Below the pieces are notes generated by a model that had not been told where the DNA came from, searched no databases, and was given only the letters and a program-made list of their open reading frames with translations. Below, in pieces: positions 10,859-21,089 of a stretch of DNA of 64,000 bases. Numbering within the stretch: the first letter of the stretch is position 1; the number at the start of each line of letters is the position of its first letter. Location: positions 1 through 64,000 of the forward strand of contig JBLDXI010000105.1 in the NCBI GenBank assembly GCA_047495785.1. The letters run 5' to 3'. This DNA is from Lepidodermella squamata (taxonomy: Eukaryota > Gastrotricha). The position numbers were made by a program, and so were the translations under genes.

Positions 10859-12950
10859 TCTAGAGATGAGTAATTTGTTTAGAATCTTGATTTAAGACGG
10901 GTTCATTCTGATAAAATTAATTGACGCCTTGCGGGACTGTCAAAGATTTTTAGAATCGTAGACTTTAGAATCTGAATTAGAGAAAAATGGTGTCTTGAGC
11001 AACTTAAGCATGAAAACTCAGGAAAAGCATGAAACAATACTGCAAGATTTCGAAAATAAATGGATAAAGAAGGTGTTAAAATCGCTGATTTTTAAATAAG
11101 AAAACCAACAAATCTTATCTTCAGATTCTAGCACATGAAAACCTCCGAGATTGGTACCTTCAGGCATTTCAGGATCTATGGCTTAGTATTCCCGATCCCC
11201 TAGTCTGTTGTTTTAGCAAGGCCCCATGAAAGCTTCACTCTCGAAATGTTAGAGAAAGCAATTAAACACTAATGCTAGCAGCGATTTCGACATCTGGAGT
11301 CATCTGAACGAGAGAAATATCATAGCCGAGCCACAATTTGTTTTTGTGTGTGTGCAAAATATGTACTTAGTAGAAAGCTGACGATGGCACCTTTCATTGG
11401 TCGATTGATGACAAATTTTCCCGTTAATAGTCAACGATAGAAAATGTGTTCCTTTGAACAAGATGCGTATTAAATTTGAGTCGAACAATCGATCGGGACA
11501 CACGCAAACACTCTAATGGAATAATGTTAGCCTGTCGCATGTTATTAGTGAAAGTGCGAACAGGACAGAATGGGGAGATGAGAGTACTGCATGGAGAGAT
11601 ATTCTAAAAAGGGAATCATTGCGTTTCTAATTGTATGATCTGAATAACCCTAAAAACAAGCTGGATCCCCATCAAGATGCTACATATGTCTCCACAGCAC
11701 TTTTGATTTCACGTTTTTTAAACTTAAGACCTTACAACACGCAGCCTTTTTCAGTGTCTTGTTTGTTGAAATGATCTGGAATGCAGGGCTGAAAAATCAC
11801 CTAGGCGGAAAACATGCATAGCGGAACTGTCAGTTGGCGGAACTCTCGATAGCGGTGTGTCATAGCGGAAATGTATGTCGAAACTCATTTTGCAGCGGAA
11901 ATGCCAATAGCGGAAAACGCAATAGCAGAAATGGTCGTTGGCGGGCGGAATAAATGTAGCGGAAATGAAATAGCGGAACTTAAAAAGCGGAAAAGTAGCC
12001 AAACCCCCGAATAACAGCTTTTCGGCCAGGCCATTTTAAGGAATTGGATCAAATTATTATCGCATATTTCGATTGCCTTACCCTCCGTAATCGGTACACT
12101 GGTTACACTTTACCTAATACCTAGTACTTCGTTCGATGGTTCGTTTCCATTCGAATTTACCTACTTTTGAATGTGCTAATTTTCTCCAACTTTTTGCCTT
12201 CGAAACCAGAATTCAGACCGCGAGATTCATACTCTTCCGTCGAGAGATCACATTGTTCTCTGACTTCGATTACGTCATCGATAAAATCGACATTTTGGGG
12301 GTTGCTCTATTTTTAACCACAACAAAGTAAAAACTTCAATTTTGGCCGCGGTCTGCTTTGCGTTCCGATGAGAGTTCATATTGTTCTCAGATTCTGATGA
12401 CGGATAGCTTGAGACTCGAGTGTGCGGATATTTGGGCTGGAAAATTTAGTTTAGCAGATTAATTGGTGGAGACGACTCGCTTTTAATAATATTCATAAGT
12501 CGCTTTCTATAGTCTTTTATATTGCTTTAGGTAATCGCAATGAAATCGATCAATATTCATTTATCGCCCTTCTTTCATCCGCTTTGAACGCCTCTCAATG
12601 AGAATTCTGAGAAAATAATAGGTAAATGGCATGGATAACATCATAAATGATCATAATAAGTAAAGCCAGTAAACCCGATGATTGAAATTTCTCATCTAGT
12701 ACGTTTCAGGATCCTACATCGCGCACTGTGAACAACAAAAACGCGAAGAAGTTCGTAAGCTTGTTTATTATTATGAACGGCTGCGACGTTTCGATGTTCG
12801 ATGTTCCATATTGGCATCATCTTGGCGTAAACTTGGCATATCGAGATTTTATTTTTCAGCCATACGCCTCGCAGCGCTCTCGGCGCGATAACTTGATGCC
12901 ACGATGATTCAGGGGGTACAATAACATTTCATAGATATAAAATTTGTGTG
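10859..12950. other. intergenic region
   Basis: No gene is supported. It holds the GCGGAA motif array (11800-12000) and one GGATCCTAC repeat (12708-12728). The open frame at 12136-12330 has no recognisable domain. Confidence 0.5.
11800..12000. repeat. irregular array of ATAGCGGAA-like motifs
   Basis: Roughly a dozen copies of a short motif close to ATAGCGGAAATG occur within 200 bp. They are all in the same orientation and spaced irregularly by about 10-25 bp. Variants include TTGGCGG, ATAGCAGAA and AAAGCGG. It is too irregular to be a simple satellite unit. Confidence 0.7.
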
Positions 12951-13036
12951 TAAGTAGACAGTGTGTATAATGTAAAGCTTATAAACAAGAGATCATGGTT
13001 GATGTTTAGTGTTTGTTTTGATCGTTTTTATGTCGT

Positions 13037-15937
13037 TTATTCAATGATCAGCCAATCTCTGGTGTCGAATCGGAGGCGGTAGTCGGGCTTTGGCAGCTGT
13101 CTGATATGCCACGCTGGGCAGCGTTTTTCCAGTTCTGTCGCGATTTTGTCTGTAGCCGTTAAATGAGCGATGTATTCGATATATTTAGCAATATCGAGTT
13201 CTGCGGCAAGAGTTCGCTCGCCGTAGCGTTGGGTAGCGGTCTCAAACCGCAGGTCAATACCAGTGACGCCGGCGAAGGCGATCACATCGATAGGGTGCGT
13301 TTCTTGGGGGAGGTTCAGTAGGGCTCTAAGGGCATAGGCTTGAAGGTCCACAAGGCGACTCAGGGCTGAAGGGCTCATGCAGGACCAGGCCGGGGCACCA
13401 TACAGCAACACCGGTTCTATGAGTGTCTGGTAAAATAAAACACAAACTCCTTTTGGCAAATTTTTAGCTCGGCAAAGGCCATACAGAGATCCGACGGTCT
13501 GTCGGATCTTTGACGAGATGACGTCGAGATGCGTCGACCATGAAAGGAGCGGCGTTAGGTGCAGACCTAGGTACCGGACTTGGGTAACCTGCGGGATGGC
13601 TTGGCCGTACAATCGTAGGTTGACAGTGGGTGGTGTGTTGCCGTAGTGGCCGAAGACGATCGCCTCGCACTTGGCAGGATTAAGTTTGAGGCGCCAGCGG
13701 TTGCACCAGCTTTCGATGGCGCAGAGCCGCCTCTGAAGGCGATGAACGCAGACGTGGTATTGGTCCCCGAAGGCCCAGTTGATGACGTCGTCGGCGAAGG
13801 TGCCCTTACCAACACGCCGAGCACCATCGTCAGGGAGACAGCTTTTGGGCTGCATGTCGCTGGTGTAAAAAATAAATAGCAATGGCGACAAAGGCGACCC
13901 TTGAGGCACGCCACAAAAAATATTTCTGGACTGAGAAAGTTCGTTTCCGACTCTGACTTTAAAACTCCTGTCCCGAAGGAAATCTGAAACCCACCTGGTA
14001 ATAGGCGACGGAAGACCCGACTGCTCCAGTTTTCTGCGAAGGCCGTCGTGCCAGATACAGTCGAAGGCCGCTTTGAAATCGAGCAACATGGCAACAAGCT
14101 TTTTCCGTTTTGCAATTGATAAACCTACATCGCTAATAAATAGAAAAAGGGGATCGGTTGTGGAGTGTAACGGCTGAAAGCCAAATTGGTGGCGTGGTAA
14201 TAAATTGTGCATGGCTAAAAAATGGTATAAATATTTGGCAACAACAACTTCCAAACCTTTGGCAATGGCCGGTAACAAAGACACCGGTCGGTAAGAATCG
14301 GGAAGGCGTGAATCTTTACCTGATTTTAAAATTGGAACGATGATCGCTACCTTCCAGTTTCTCGGTACAAAGCCACTGTTGAGGCTGAGTTGGTAGAGAT
14401 ACCGCAAGTGCTTCGCCAACTTTTTACCGCCGTGCTTTATGAGGACGTTGGAGACGTTGTCGTGCCCGGGCGCTTTCCATTTCAGTGCTTTCATCATTTG
14501 CCGCACGGCCCACTTCGGAACACGGACTTGGACCCTGTTAGGGATCGTACGGAGAGGGCGCATCTTGTCGCTGCTCACCATCTCTTCGCTGGTTGCGTTC
14601 CAGAAGAGCTGATCTTCCGGCGACTTAGATGTCATAGGCGGGCCCTCTAAAACCTTACCAAAAGTTTGCGCCAATAGCTCGCATTTGGCCGCATCCTCTG
14701 TGACACCTACACCATTTAGGTTGGTGAGAACGGCGATTTTGCGGTTTCGGCGGCGGCCTTTCAACCGCCCGTTGACGGCCTGCCACGCTTCTCTAGTTTG
14801 GTGCTGCTTAAAAAGCTTTGCAAGTTTTTTCAAAAATTGTTCGCAAGCCCTGAGTTTTTCCTGGGCGATCAAAAATTTGATTTCTTTGTTGAGTTTGTTG
14901 ATTCGAGTTTTGGCTTCAGAAGATTTTGTTTTGTCAAAAATTCTTTGCAATTTATTTCGTTGATCAAGTAGGATGGCTATTTCCTTGGTTAAACGCCAGC
15001 TCGACAGTTTTGAGTACTTACATTTAGGGATCGTTTCGTTCGCCGCTCGTTGGATAGCGTCGACGATGCTGTCGGCATAAGTTTCAATGCTTTCCACTGG
15101 GTCGCCCGGCTTCGGCTTCACCGGGTCGGCAATCGTGGCGAGCCAATATGCGAGTCTTTCGGCAAAACGGTCCCAGTTTGCTTTGTTGAAATCGAGTCGA
15201 GGCTCGCTCGCAGAAGTATCTTCCTGCTCAGGACTGGCTTTGAAGTCGACCTGCAGGCGGGTAGCACAATGGTCACTGCCGTACTTGTCCTCGACGAGGG
15301 CTGGTCCTGTAAGGAAAGGCAGAGCCGCCTGATTAGCCAGCCAAATATCAATTTGACGACCGTAGCCATATGTGGAAAAGTGCGTGGGGGTACCGTCGCT
15401 CATGACGGTGTGACCCTCATTCTCCAGCCATGCAGCGAGTGCAGTTCCAGCCGGATTTTTGCTAATAGGGTCCGATAAAGTCGGATGCCAACAGTTAAGG
15501 TCGCCGGCGAAGATGCACGGGTGATTAGGATTTGCTGCTGAGCCACCTAGACACAAGTTCAAAAAAGTCAAGTCAAGGGGGTAGTTGGGAGAGCTGTAGC
15601 CCGTGGCTACGGTGAGTTTTTTGCCATTCTTATCGGCCACAACCACGGCTAGCCACTCACTGTGATCTGTATAATATTCATAAGTCTCTGTGACTCGGAT
15701 GGAGTTTCTTACAGCTATTGCGACGCCACCATACGTGACGTTATTGGCAGCTTTCGCTTTCCTTTCTAGACTGAAAATGGTGAATCCTGGGATTTCAAAA
15801 ATATCTTCATCATCAAGCCATGTTTCGTTGATCAACAAAATATCAAGCATTAGCGTTTCAATCATCAAAATAATTTCAGCAAGTGTTAAAGTTACTTTTT
15901 TGCCGTGTCCAGAATTCCACTGTCCAACCCAGGTCAT
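13037..15937 (-). CDS. LINE ORF2: endonuclease-reverse transcriptase
   Basis: 966 codons. The N-terminal third is an APE-type endonuclease: INETWL (catalytic Glu), AGDLNCWHP (Asp and Asn), and GSDHC (the Asp-His pair) before residue 240. The centre is a reverse transcriptase: SYRPVSLLPAIAKGLE, motif A LLDFKAAFDCIWH, motif B GVPQGSPLSPLLF and motif C TFADDVINW at about residue 715. The C-terminal region includes RYLGLHLTPLLSW. This architecture is that of Jockey-superfamily LINEs, which nick genomic DNA and copy their RNA at the nick. The start ATG overlaps the ORF1 stop as ATGA, suggesting translation by termination-reinitiation (inference). No stop or frameshift is seen, so the protein may be functional. 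Confidence 0.93.
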   Translation of the reverse strand: MTWVGQWNSGHGKKVTLTLAEIILMIETLMLDILLINETWLDDEDIFEIPGFTIFSLERKAKAANNVTYGGVAIAVRNSIRVTETYEYYTDHSEWLAVVVADKNGKKLTVATGYSSPNYPLDLTFLNLCLGGSAANPNHPCIFAGDLNCWHPTLSDPISKNPAGTALAAWLENEGHTVMSDGTPTHFSTYGYGRQIDIWLANQAALPFLTGPALVEDKYGSDHCATRLQVDFKASPEQEDTSASEPRLDFNKANWDRFAERLAYWLATIADPVKPKPGDPVESIETYADSIVDAIQRAANETIPKCKYSKLSSWRLTKEIAILLDQRNKLQRIFDKTKSSEAKTRINKLNKEIKFLIAQEKLRACEQFLKKLAKLFKQHQTREAWQAVNGRLKGRRRNRKIAVLTNLNGVGVTEDAAKCELLAQTFGKVLEGPPMTSKSPEDQLFWNATSEEMVSSDKMRPLRTIPNRVQVRVPKWAVRQMMKALKWKAPGHDNVSNVLIKHGGKKLAKHLRYLYQLSLNSGFVPRNWKVAIIVPILKSGKDSRLPDSYRPVSLLPAIAKGLEVVVAKYLYHFLAMHNLLPRHQFGFQPLHSTTDPLFLFISDVGLSIAKRKKLVAMLLDFKAAFDCIWHDGLRRKLEQSGLPSPITRWVSDFLRDRSFKVRVGNELSQSRNIFCGVPQGSPLSPLLFIFYTSDMQPKSCLPDDGARRVGKGTFADDVINWAFGDQYHVCVHRLQRRLCAIESWCNRWRLKLNPAKCEAIVFGHYGNTPPTVNLRLYGQAIPQVTQVRYLGLHLTPLLSWSTHLDVISSKIRQTVGSLYGLCRAKNLPKGVCVLFYQTLIEPVLLYGAPAWSCMSPSALSRLVDLQAYALRALLNLPQETHPIDVIAFAGVTGIDLRFETATQRYGERTLAAELDIAKYIEYIAHLTATDKIATELEKRCPAWHIRQLPKPDYRLRFDTRDWLIIE

Positions 15938-17520
15938 GATAGTTTACGAGAGGTTTTCGGACCAGTGTTGCTGCCTCTGGCACCGCGATTGTTTCCGCGA
16001 GACGACGCCCTGGCAATGGGTGGTTCATACCAGTAGTCGCTGTTACCTACAGCTAACTGCGACGATGAGGTGGTCTTCGTCAATTTCTTTCCAGTGATGG
16101 AGTCCTCTAGATTCTTTAGCCTGGCTTCTAGGCGGGCTACAGAGTCGGATAGCGTCTGGAGAGTGGAATGCAAATTGCCGAGCAGCTCGTTCCGTGCTTT
16201 TTCGGCCACGATTGGCGCCAGTTTGCAGGCCAGCTTTTCGATGAGGTTGTCGTTTTCGATGATGCTTTTGAGTTGACCTTGCCAAGCAAGGCCCGATGGC
16301 TGAGGTGCTGGCTTGAAAACCGGCTGTGGCTTATCCTTTGACGTGCCTGGCGGAGTGTTTGATTCCCTTCTGCCCTGTGCTTTCTCGATTTTCGCTTGCA
16401 GGCGCTGTTCATCTCGTTTGACTGCGGCTTGAACGGATTTGCAGCCCCCGTAGTTGGCAGAGTGCGGACCATCGCAATTGGCACATTTCCGCGCGTTCAG
16501 GTTTGATTTAACTTGGCAGTCTCTGGTGTAATGGTCGCCCGCACACCAGCCGCATTTCTTTATCGTTGACTTGCAGTTTTTGGTGAGGTGGTCATGGCTT
16601 TGACAGGCGTTACACCTGATAGGATGTTCGACCGCTTTCACCTCCTTGCCCTTGATTCGGCAGATGCTAAATAGCAAGCCATCGCCTTTGGTGAGAATTT
16701 TCGCCATCTCGACAGTTCTCATGTAGCAGAATACTCTTCCGTTGGAGATCGCGACATCGACAACTTTGTCAGCCCATTTTTCCTTTATCAGGTCAGCTGT
16801 GACAGTGCTGGGGAAGCCCTGGCATTCAACTGCCCGGCCTTCGTCTTGTGCCGTGCGGCGGATGTTGGACGGTTGCGGTTTCCGCTCGTTGATTCTTTCT
16901 TCGTCAGGAAAGTACTTGTAGTACCTATCGGTGCGGTGTACGCGGATGTCTCCGCCGAAGGCATCTGCTTCCCAACCTTTGAGTGTCATCGCATCAGCCG
17001 CCATTTGAGGCGTTTCGAAGGTCACCCTGGCTCCACCCATGCCGAGTACTTCCAATCTAGTGATTAGAACTTTGCCGTGAGTGGCTCTTTCGATCTCCGC
17101 AATCATTTCGCCGTCCTTTTTGTAGTCGGGCGAGATATCATCAATAATTACGACGCATCTTTCGCGTTCTTTGGCCTTCGCTAGCGCCGCAGCTTCGGCG
17201 ACGGCAGCTGCAACAGCTTCAGCCTCTTTTCCGGAGGCGCCTGTGACCGAGGCCGACCTGTCTCTCTGTGCCGGTACTTTCCTTCGAAGTCCATCGGCAC
17301 TTGCTTTCGAAGCTGTGCCACCAGAACCGATGCTCATTTTCGTCGCCGGTTCGCCGGTTGGAGATGGTATGGGGGCTTTGTGAGCAGGAGGCGAAGGAGG
17401 CTTTGACTTTGATTCACCGTGAGGTTTGATGTTATTTTCAGACATAATAACACCTGAAAATCGGGGGGAAAGGGGACAAGAAGGGTCGGGGATGAGGGGG
17501 ACTGGGGGCGGTAATCCCAA
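15934..17520 (-). CDS. LINE ORF1: gag-like RNA-binding protein
   Basis: Up to 528 codons; a second Met (MSENNIKPHG) about 25 residues in could also be the start. The N-terminal 150 residues are rich in Pro, Ser, Ala and Lys and look disordered. The middle part is a conserved gag-like domain. Three zinc knuckles follow in the C-terminal half: CNACQSHDHLTKNC (X2-X4-X4), CGWCAGDHYTRDC (X2-X3-X4) and CANCDGPHSANYGGC (X2-X3-X6). This knuckle series is typical of Jockey and I-type ORF1 proteins, which coat the element RNA. Near the C-terminus a coiled-coil-like stretch (LHSTLQTLSDSVARLEARL) could mediate multimerisation. The stop overlaps the start of ORF2. Confidence 0.92.
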   Translation of the reverse strand: MGLPPPVPLIPDPSCPLSPRFSGVIMSENNIKPHGESKSKPPSPPAHKAPIPSPTGEPATKMSIGSGGTASKASADGLRRKVPAQRDRSASVTGASGKEAEAVAAAVAEAAALAKAKERERCVVIIDDISPDYKKDGEMIAEIERATHGKVLITRLEVLGMGGARVTFETPQMAADAMTLKGWEADAFGGDIRVHRTDRYYKYFPDEERINERKPQPSNIRRTAQDEGRAVECQGFPSTVTADLIKEKWADKVVDVAISNGRVFCYMRTVEMAKILTKGDGLLFSICRIKGKEVKAVEHPIRCNACQSHDHLTKNCKSTIKKCGWCAGDHYTRDCQVKSNLNARKCANCDGPHSANYGGCKSVQAAVKRDEQRLQAKIEKAQGRRESNTPPGTSKDKPQPVFKPAPQPSGLAWQGQLKSIIENDNLIEKLACKLAPIVAEKARNELLGNLHSTLQTLSDSVARLEARLKNLEDSITGKKLTKTTSSSQLAVGNSDYWYEPPIARASSRGNNRGARGSNTGPKTSRKLS

Positions 17521-17878
17521 ATGATGACTGGGACAGAAAACGCCGAAAATTAGGGTGATATAATTAAAAATAGGGTGGAATAAGTAGTATTTACTAGTTG
17601 GCCTAGTGCCAGTATGTTATTTTTTATTGAAAATATTTTACAGAGAAGGTTGAAGAAAAAAGAGAGAAAAAGGCTCGTGCTTTTCAGAACGAAATTTGCG
17701 CAATTCTTGACTCAAAGGTGATTGTCCTAACTAGTAGCAGCAGGCCACGTTGAAAGCAATCAAATCTTGGAAAAGGCAAGCAATTTTGAAAGCAATTTTG
17801 AGATGGAATCATGACAATAAAATAATACATAACACACAAATTTATTGAATTAAAGTCTTCATTTGTTGATAGGCGACA

Positions 17879-19450
17879 CTATTTAATGTTGAATGTCAAT
17901 TTAGCGAGCTCTCGCTGTTCTCTAGTTGCTGTAGCACCTCGCCGCTTACAAACAGCCGCGCCGGATTGGTCAGTGACAGATGCCGTCACAGAACACAACT
18001 GTTCAATAGCAGCCGTTAGCTTCATGACTTCAGCCGAGTTAGGACCATGCAGCTTTGAGCACATCACCGAGAAAGCAGTGTCAATATATTGTTGAGCTTC
18101 TGTTACTTTCGAAGATTTTTTAGCATCGTTGCAATCTAAAATTATTTTCTCGGTTAAAGAGGAATCTTATTGAAGCGAATTCACAAACCGCGAAAGAATA
18201 GCTTACAAGTGAATAGAGCCGCCTCGATTAGTGTAGGGCTCCATGATGCAAAAGCTTTCGAGGTCTCTTCCTCGGCTTGGGCAACCGGCTGAAATAAATT
18301 GCAATAGGTTTGGATAGGAATTTCTAAAAAACCTTCTACCACAAATTCAGGATTCATATCGAGAAACAGTGGCAGGCAATCAGGGTGCACGAAAAACCGT
18401 CCTGATATCCCAGGCATAGCTGAGAATGCGATTGTTATCAATTTCCAGTTTCGAGACACCAATTCCGCTGCTTCAGAGTTATTTAACTGGAAAGACTCTG
18501 GAGCATGCACAATTAAAATGTAAACATAACATTGGGCATCACCGTTTGAGAATAATTCGTCGCATTGCGTTTGAAAGGAGCCACTATTTAAAATTTCATG
18601 ATGGATTTCTTATGAATAATAATGATTGAGTAGCCCCTTTCAAACGCAACGCGACGAATTATTAAACTGAACATTATCTCTAAAACTTGATTGAAAGAGA
18701 GCTTACGTTGCATGAAGGTTGAAAAAACGAGTGCTTTCCGCATCAATGCACGCAGGTTGTCGAACATTAAGTCGGTCAAATTGGTTCGATCGCGAAGAAC
18801 AGCCTCCAAAGCCGAGTTCGTCCGCAACGGCAGCTGAACGAGAAAGGACTTACATTACCCAGAACCCAGAGGTTTCTCTAGTATTACTCACGTGTTCAAG
18901 ATCATGAAGCTGAAGTTGTGTATCAATAGCTAGTTTCAACGTCGTTTCGAAGTTTGAGCCGTCCTTTGTTTGAGGACTGTTATCGATCTGTGCGGAAACG
19001 TCCAAGGATTCATCAGCGAGGAATTTGCCTAAAATGAACAATATTGTCTAATAATTGCTGGGAAAACAAATGTTTCGGGAGCGGAGAGAAATTAATTAAA
19101 TTAAGGGCTATATTAGTTCATCAACTACGGTCTTCCAGATATAAAATCACACCCATTACGTATTAGGACTCACTTTTCATTCCAGCATCTAGGCATCGCT
19201 GAAATCGACATTTGGTGCACATAGATCGGCGTAGAGCGCGGTTTGTTTGAAGCTCACCAGAATTCTCGTATTTATGCCGGCATTCCAAGGATCGCCAATT
19301 TTCCACATTTCGCCTGAAAAACTTCTGGCAAGCGTGGCAGATTCGAGGCTGGTAACGGTGCCGCTTCATAACCGAGAGGCCACATACCTTGCACTTGGTA
19401 GCACCTGGTGGAGAGGTTTGGGAAACTTCATCGTCCCAGCCATCCATCAT
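17879..19450 (-). CDS. NR-like protein, minus-cluster copy 4
   Basis: Six exons (minus): 19450-19174, 19028-18892, 18833-18707, 18497-18340, 18288-18189, 18135-17879, about 351 codons, stop TAG. The DNA-binding exon begins MMDGWDDEV and has CKVCGLSVMKRHRYQPRIC, P-box region CHACQKFFRRN, second finger CRH then CTKCRFQRC. Exon 3 is one codon longer than in its relatives (SALEAVLRD), keeping frame. The ligand-binding-like part has SRNWKLITIAFSAMP and LIEAALFTCKLFF. The last exon is very close to those of the copies at 980 and 22661, so these three form a recent subgroup. Intron 3 holds a 113-bp palindromic element. Upstream, a remnant of the divergent ankyrin-gene leader remains at about 20880-21040. 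Confidence 0.86.
18551..18663. mobile_element. 113-bp palindromic MITE in NR intron 3
   Basis: Inverted arms of about 30 bp begin AATAATTCGTCGC on the left and are mirrored at the right end with about one mismatch. They are separated by about 50 bp that is partly palindromic itself (TTTCATGATGGA). It lies in intron 3 of the 17879-19450 gene. No coding capacity. Confidence 0.8.
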
Positions 19451-21050
19451 TTAAAATGAATGAACGATGATTGAAGCCTTCGAACTGTCTAAATTCGAGT
19501 ATGTTAAATAGAGAATACCTAGAGAGCTAGCATTTGTATGAGGTATTTTTAAATGTAAGTACTAATTCCTAAAATCGGGCGATTCTGCGATTCTAGACTA
19601 CGGTCTTCACAGGATAAGCGATATTTTCTATTTGCTATAATGGGCGATGCTCGAGGGTTACTATGGATGATGGTACATCATAATCGATTGCTGTAATGAA
19701 GAGGTATCGATTGATGTCCGATCGAAGACCACGCGACACATTCAGGGTCACGTTTTGGCCAATAACGGGAATATTGCGAATTGTTTTATTGAGGGTTTTT
19801 AGCTTAGAAGGCAAAAATCACAATCTTAAAAGTTCCGCACGGAGTTCGATCTGACACCAATAGATAGCTTTTGATCACAGCAATCGATTGATATATAATG
19901 ATACTTACAAAGAACTACAAAGAACATCTAAGTGCCGCCTGGGCTTGTATTTCGGAATTTACGGTACTTGCATAAATGAAGTACTTGAATGTTCATTAAA
20001 GCTATGTAATAGCAGAGCGCTCTCACTATTCAATAAGCAAGCCAATGTATTTTCTCTGTCATGGCACACGTGTTTTTTGTAAATCGATATTAGCAAGCCA
20101 CTCAGTAGGCGACATTACAAACCCTTCTTCCTAATGTGTTCTTAATTCAGATGGACAAGCTGTTCACTGAAACGAGGGATGCATAAAGTAAGATTAAAGT
20201 AACGGAACAGGGGATGGATAAGATTGTGAATGCATTCAGTTTCAGATGGATTTCAAGCATTTGTATGAGACTGTCCACAAGTAAAGGTAAAAATGATATT
20301 TAATGGTTTGTCTAACCTAAACATAACGCTGATTGTCACTCATCTCGCCATTGTGCCAATTTTCTTCCGATATTTCTTCCACACACTCACAAAATTAAGG
20401 CGATGAATCGAAATTCTACAACCCGCAATGACTACGAAGAGCATCGAATTTGATGCAACATAGATTAATAAAAAAGAGAGATCTGGCACGCTAGTACGTC
20501 TTGCAACGACTAGATACAAACGTAGATTAATTTCACCGAAAAAATCACAGAATCACAGTATTCTACTATAAAATGACGATTCATCGATAAATTGGTGCGC
20601 ACGTGCTCTACATTTTATTTGGCTGGAATCTGGCTTTAACCTCGAGCCTTCATTATTTCTCACAGAACTTTCAAATACCTTTCACGAATTCCGAGAACAT
20701 ATTGAAGATTAATTGAAAATCAAATAGGTATGACGAGTGTCATAATATTTGGCACAGTGATAACTGTAAGTGCTTCGCAGAAACGACGCTGCTTCATTGC
20801 GGTTTTATTTGCAGCGCGGTGTTGCCGTAATTTAATTGCTCATGCATAGAAGTAAGCCTGTAATTTATCGATCCGTATTGGCTATAATGTATACTGACGT
20901 TGTGTACGCACACGCATGAATACACCTAGGCTCGGCACAAAGTAGCTTTTTATTCCCACAGCAATTATAGCGCAAAAGCTGTTTTTTCAAAGCTACTTTC
21001 AAACAGTATTCATACAATGGCCAATGCGTTGAACTTGTGAATTAAGATGC
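19451..21050. other. intergenic block with ankyrin-gene 5' remnant
   Basis: No complete gene. The portion around 19960-20100 resembles 24280-24440 and 3520-3640. The portion about 20820-21040 resembles the leader of the open ankyrin gene (compare TTTTTATTCCC, CAATTATAGCGCA and ACAATGGCCAAT with 25170-25235). The homology stops at about 21040, so the body of this ankyrin copy is missing. The unit boundary abuts the FLYWCH/Ulp1 relic. Confidence 0.6.
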
Positions 21051-21089
21051 GCGAAAAAATTGAAGTTGTCACTTTTCGGTAAAACGTTT

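Larger units (their letters stand above)
12950..17640 (-). mobile_element. Jockey-type non-LTR retrotransposon, both ORFs open
   Basis: On the minus strand this element has an ORF1 with three CCHC knuckles (17520-15934) followed by an overlapping ORF2 with endonuclease and reverse transcriptase (15937-13037). Both are uninterrupted, which points to a recent insertion. The outer ends are approximate, because I find no poly(A) tail or convincing target-site duplication. It separates the NR copies at 8712-10858 and 17879-19450. GC content and codon use are visibly higher than in the flanking NR exons. Confidence 0.85.

Noticed and set aside
11800-12000. CRISPR array
   Set aside because: This is animal nuclear DNA, and the repeats are very short, variable and irregularly spaced.
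13567-14115. Minus-strand 182-codon frame within LINE ORF2
   Set aside because: It lies in another frame of the same strand inside the reverse transcriptase; the endonuclease-RT frame has all motifs.
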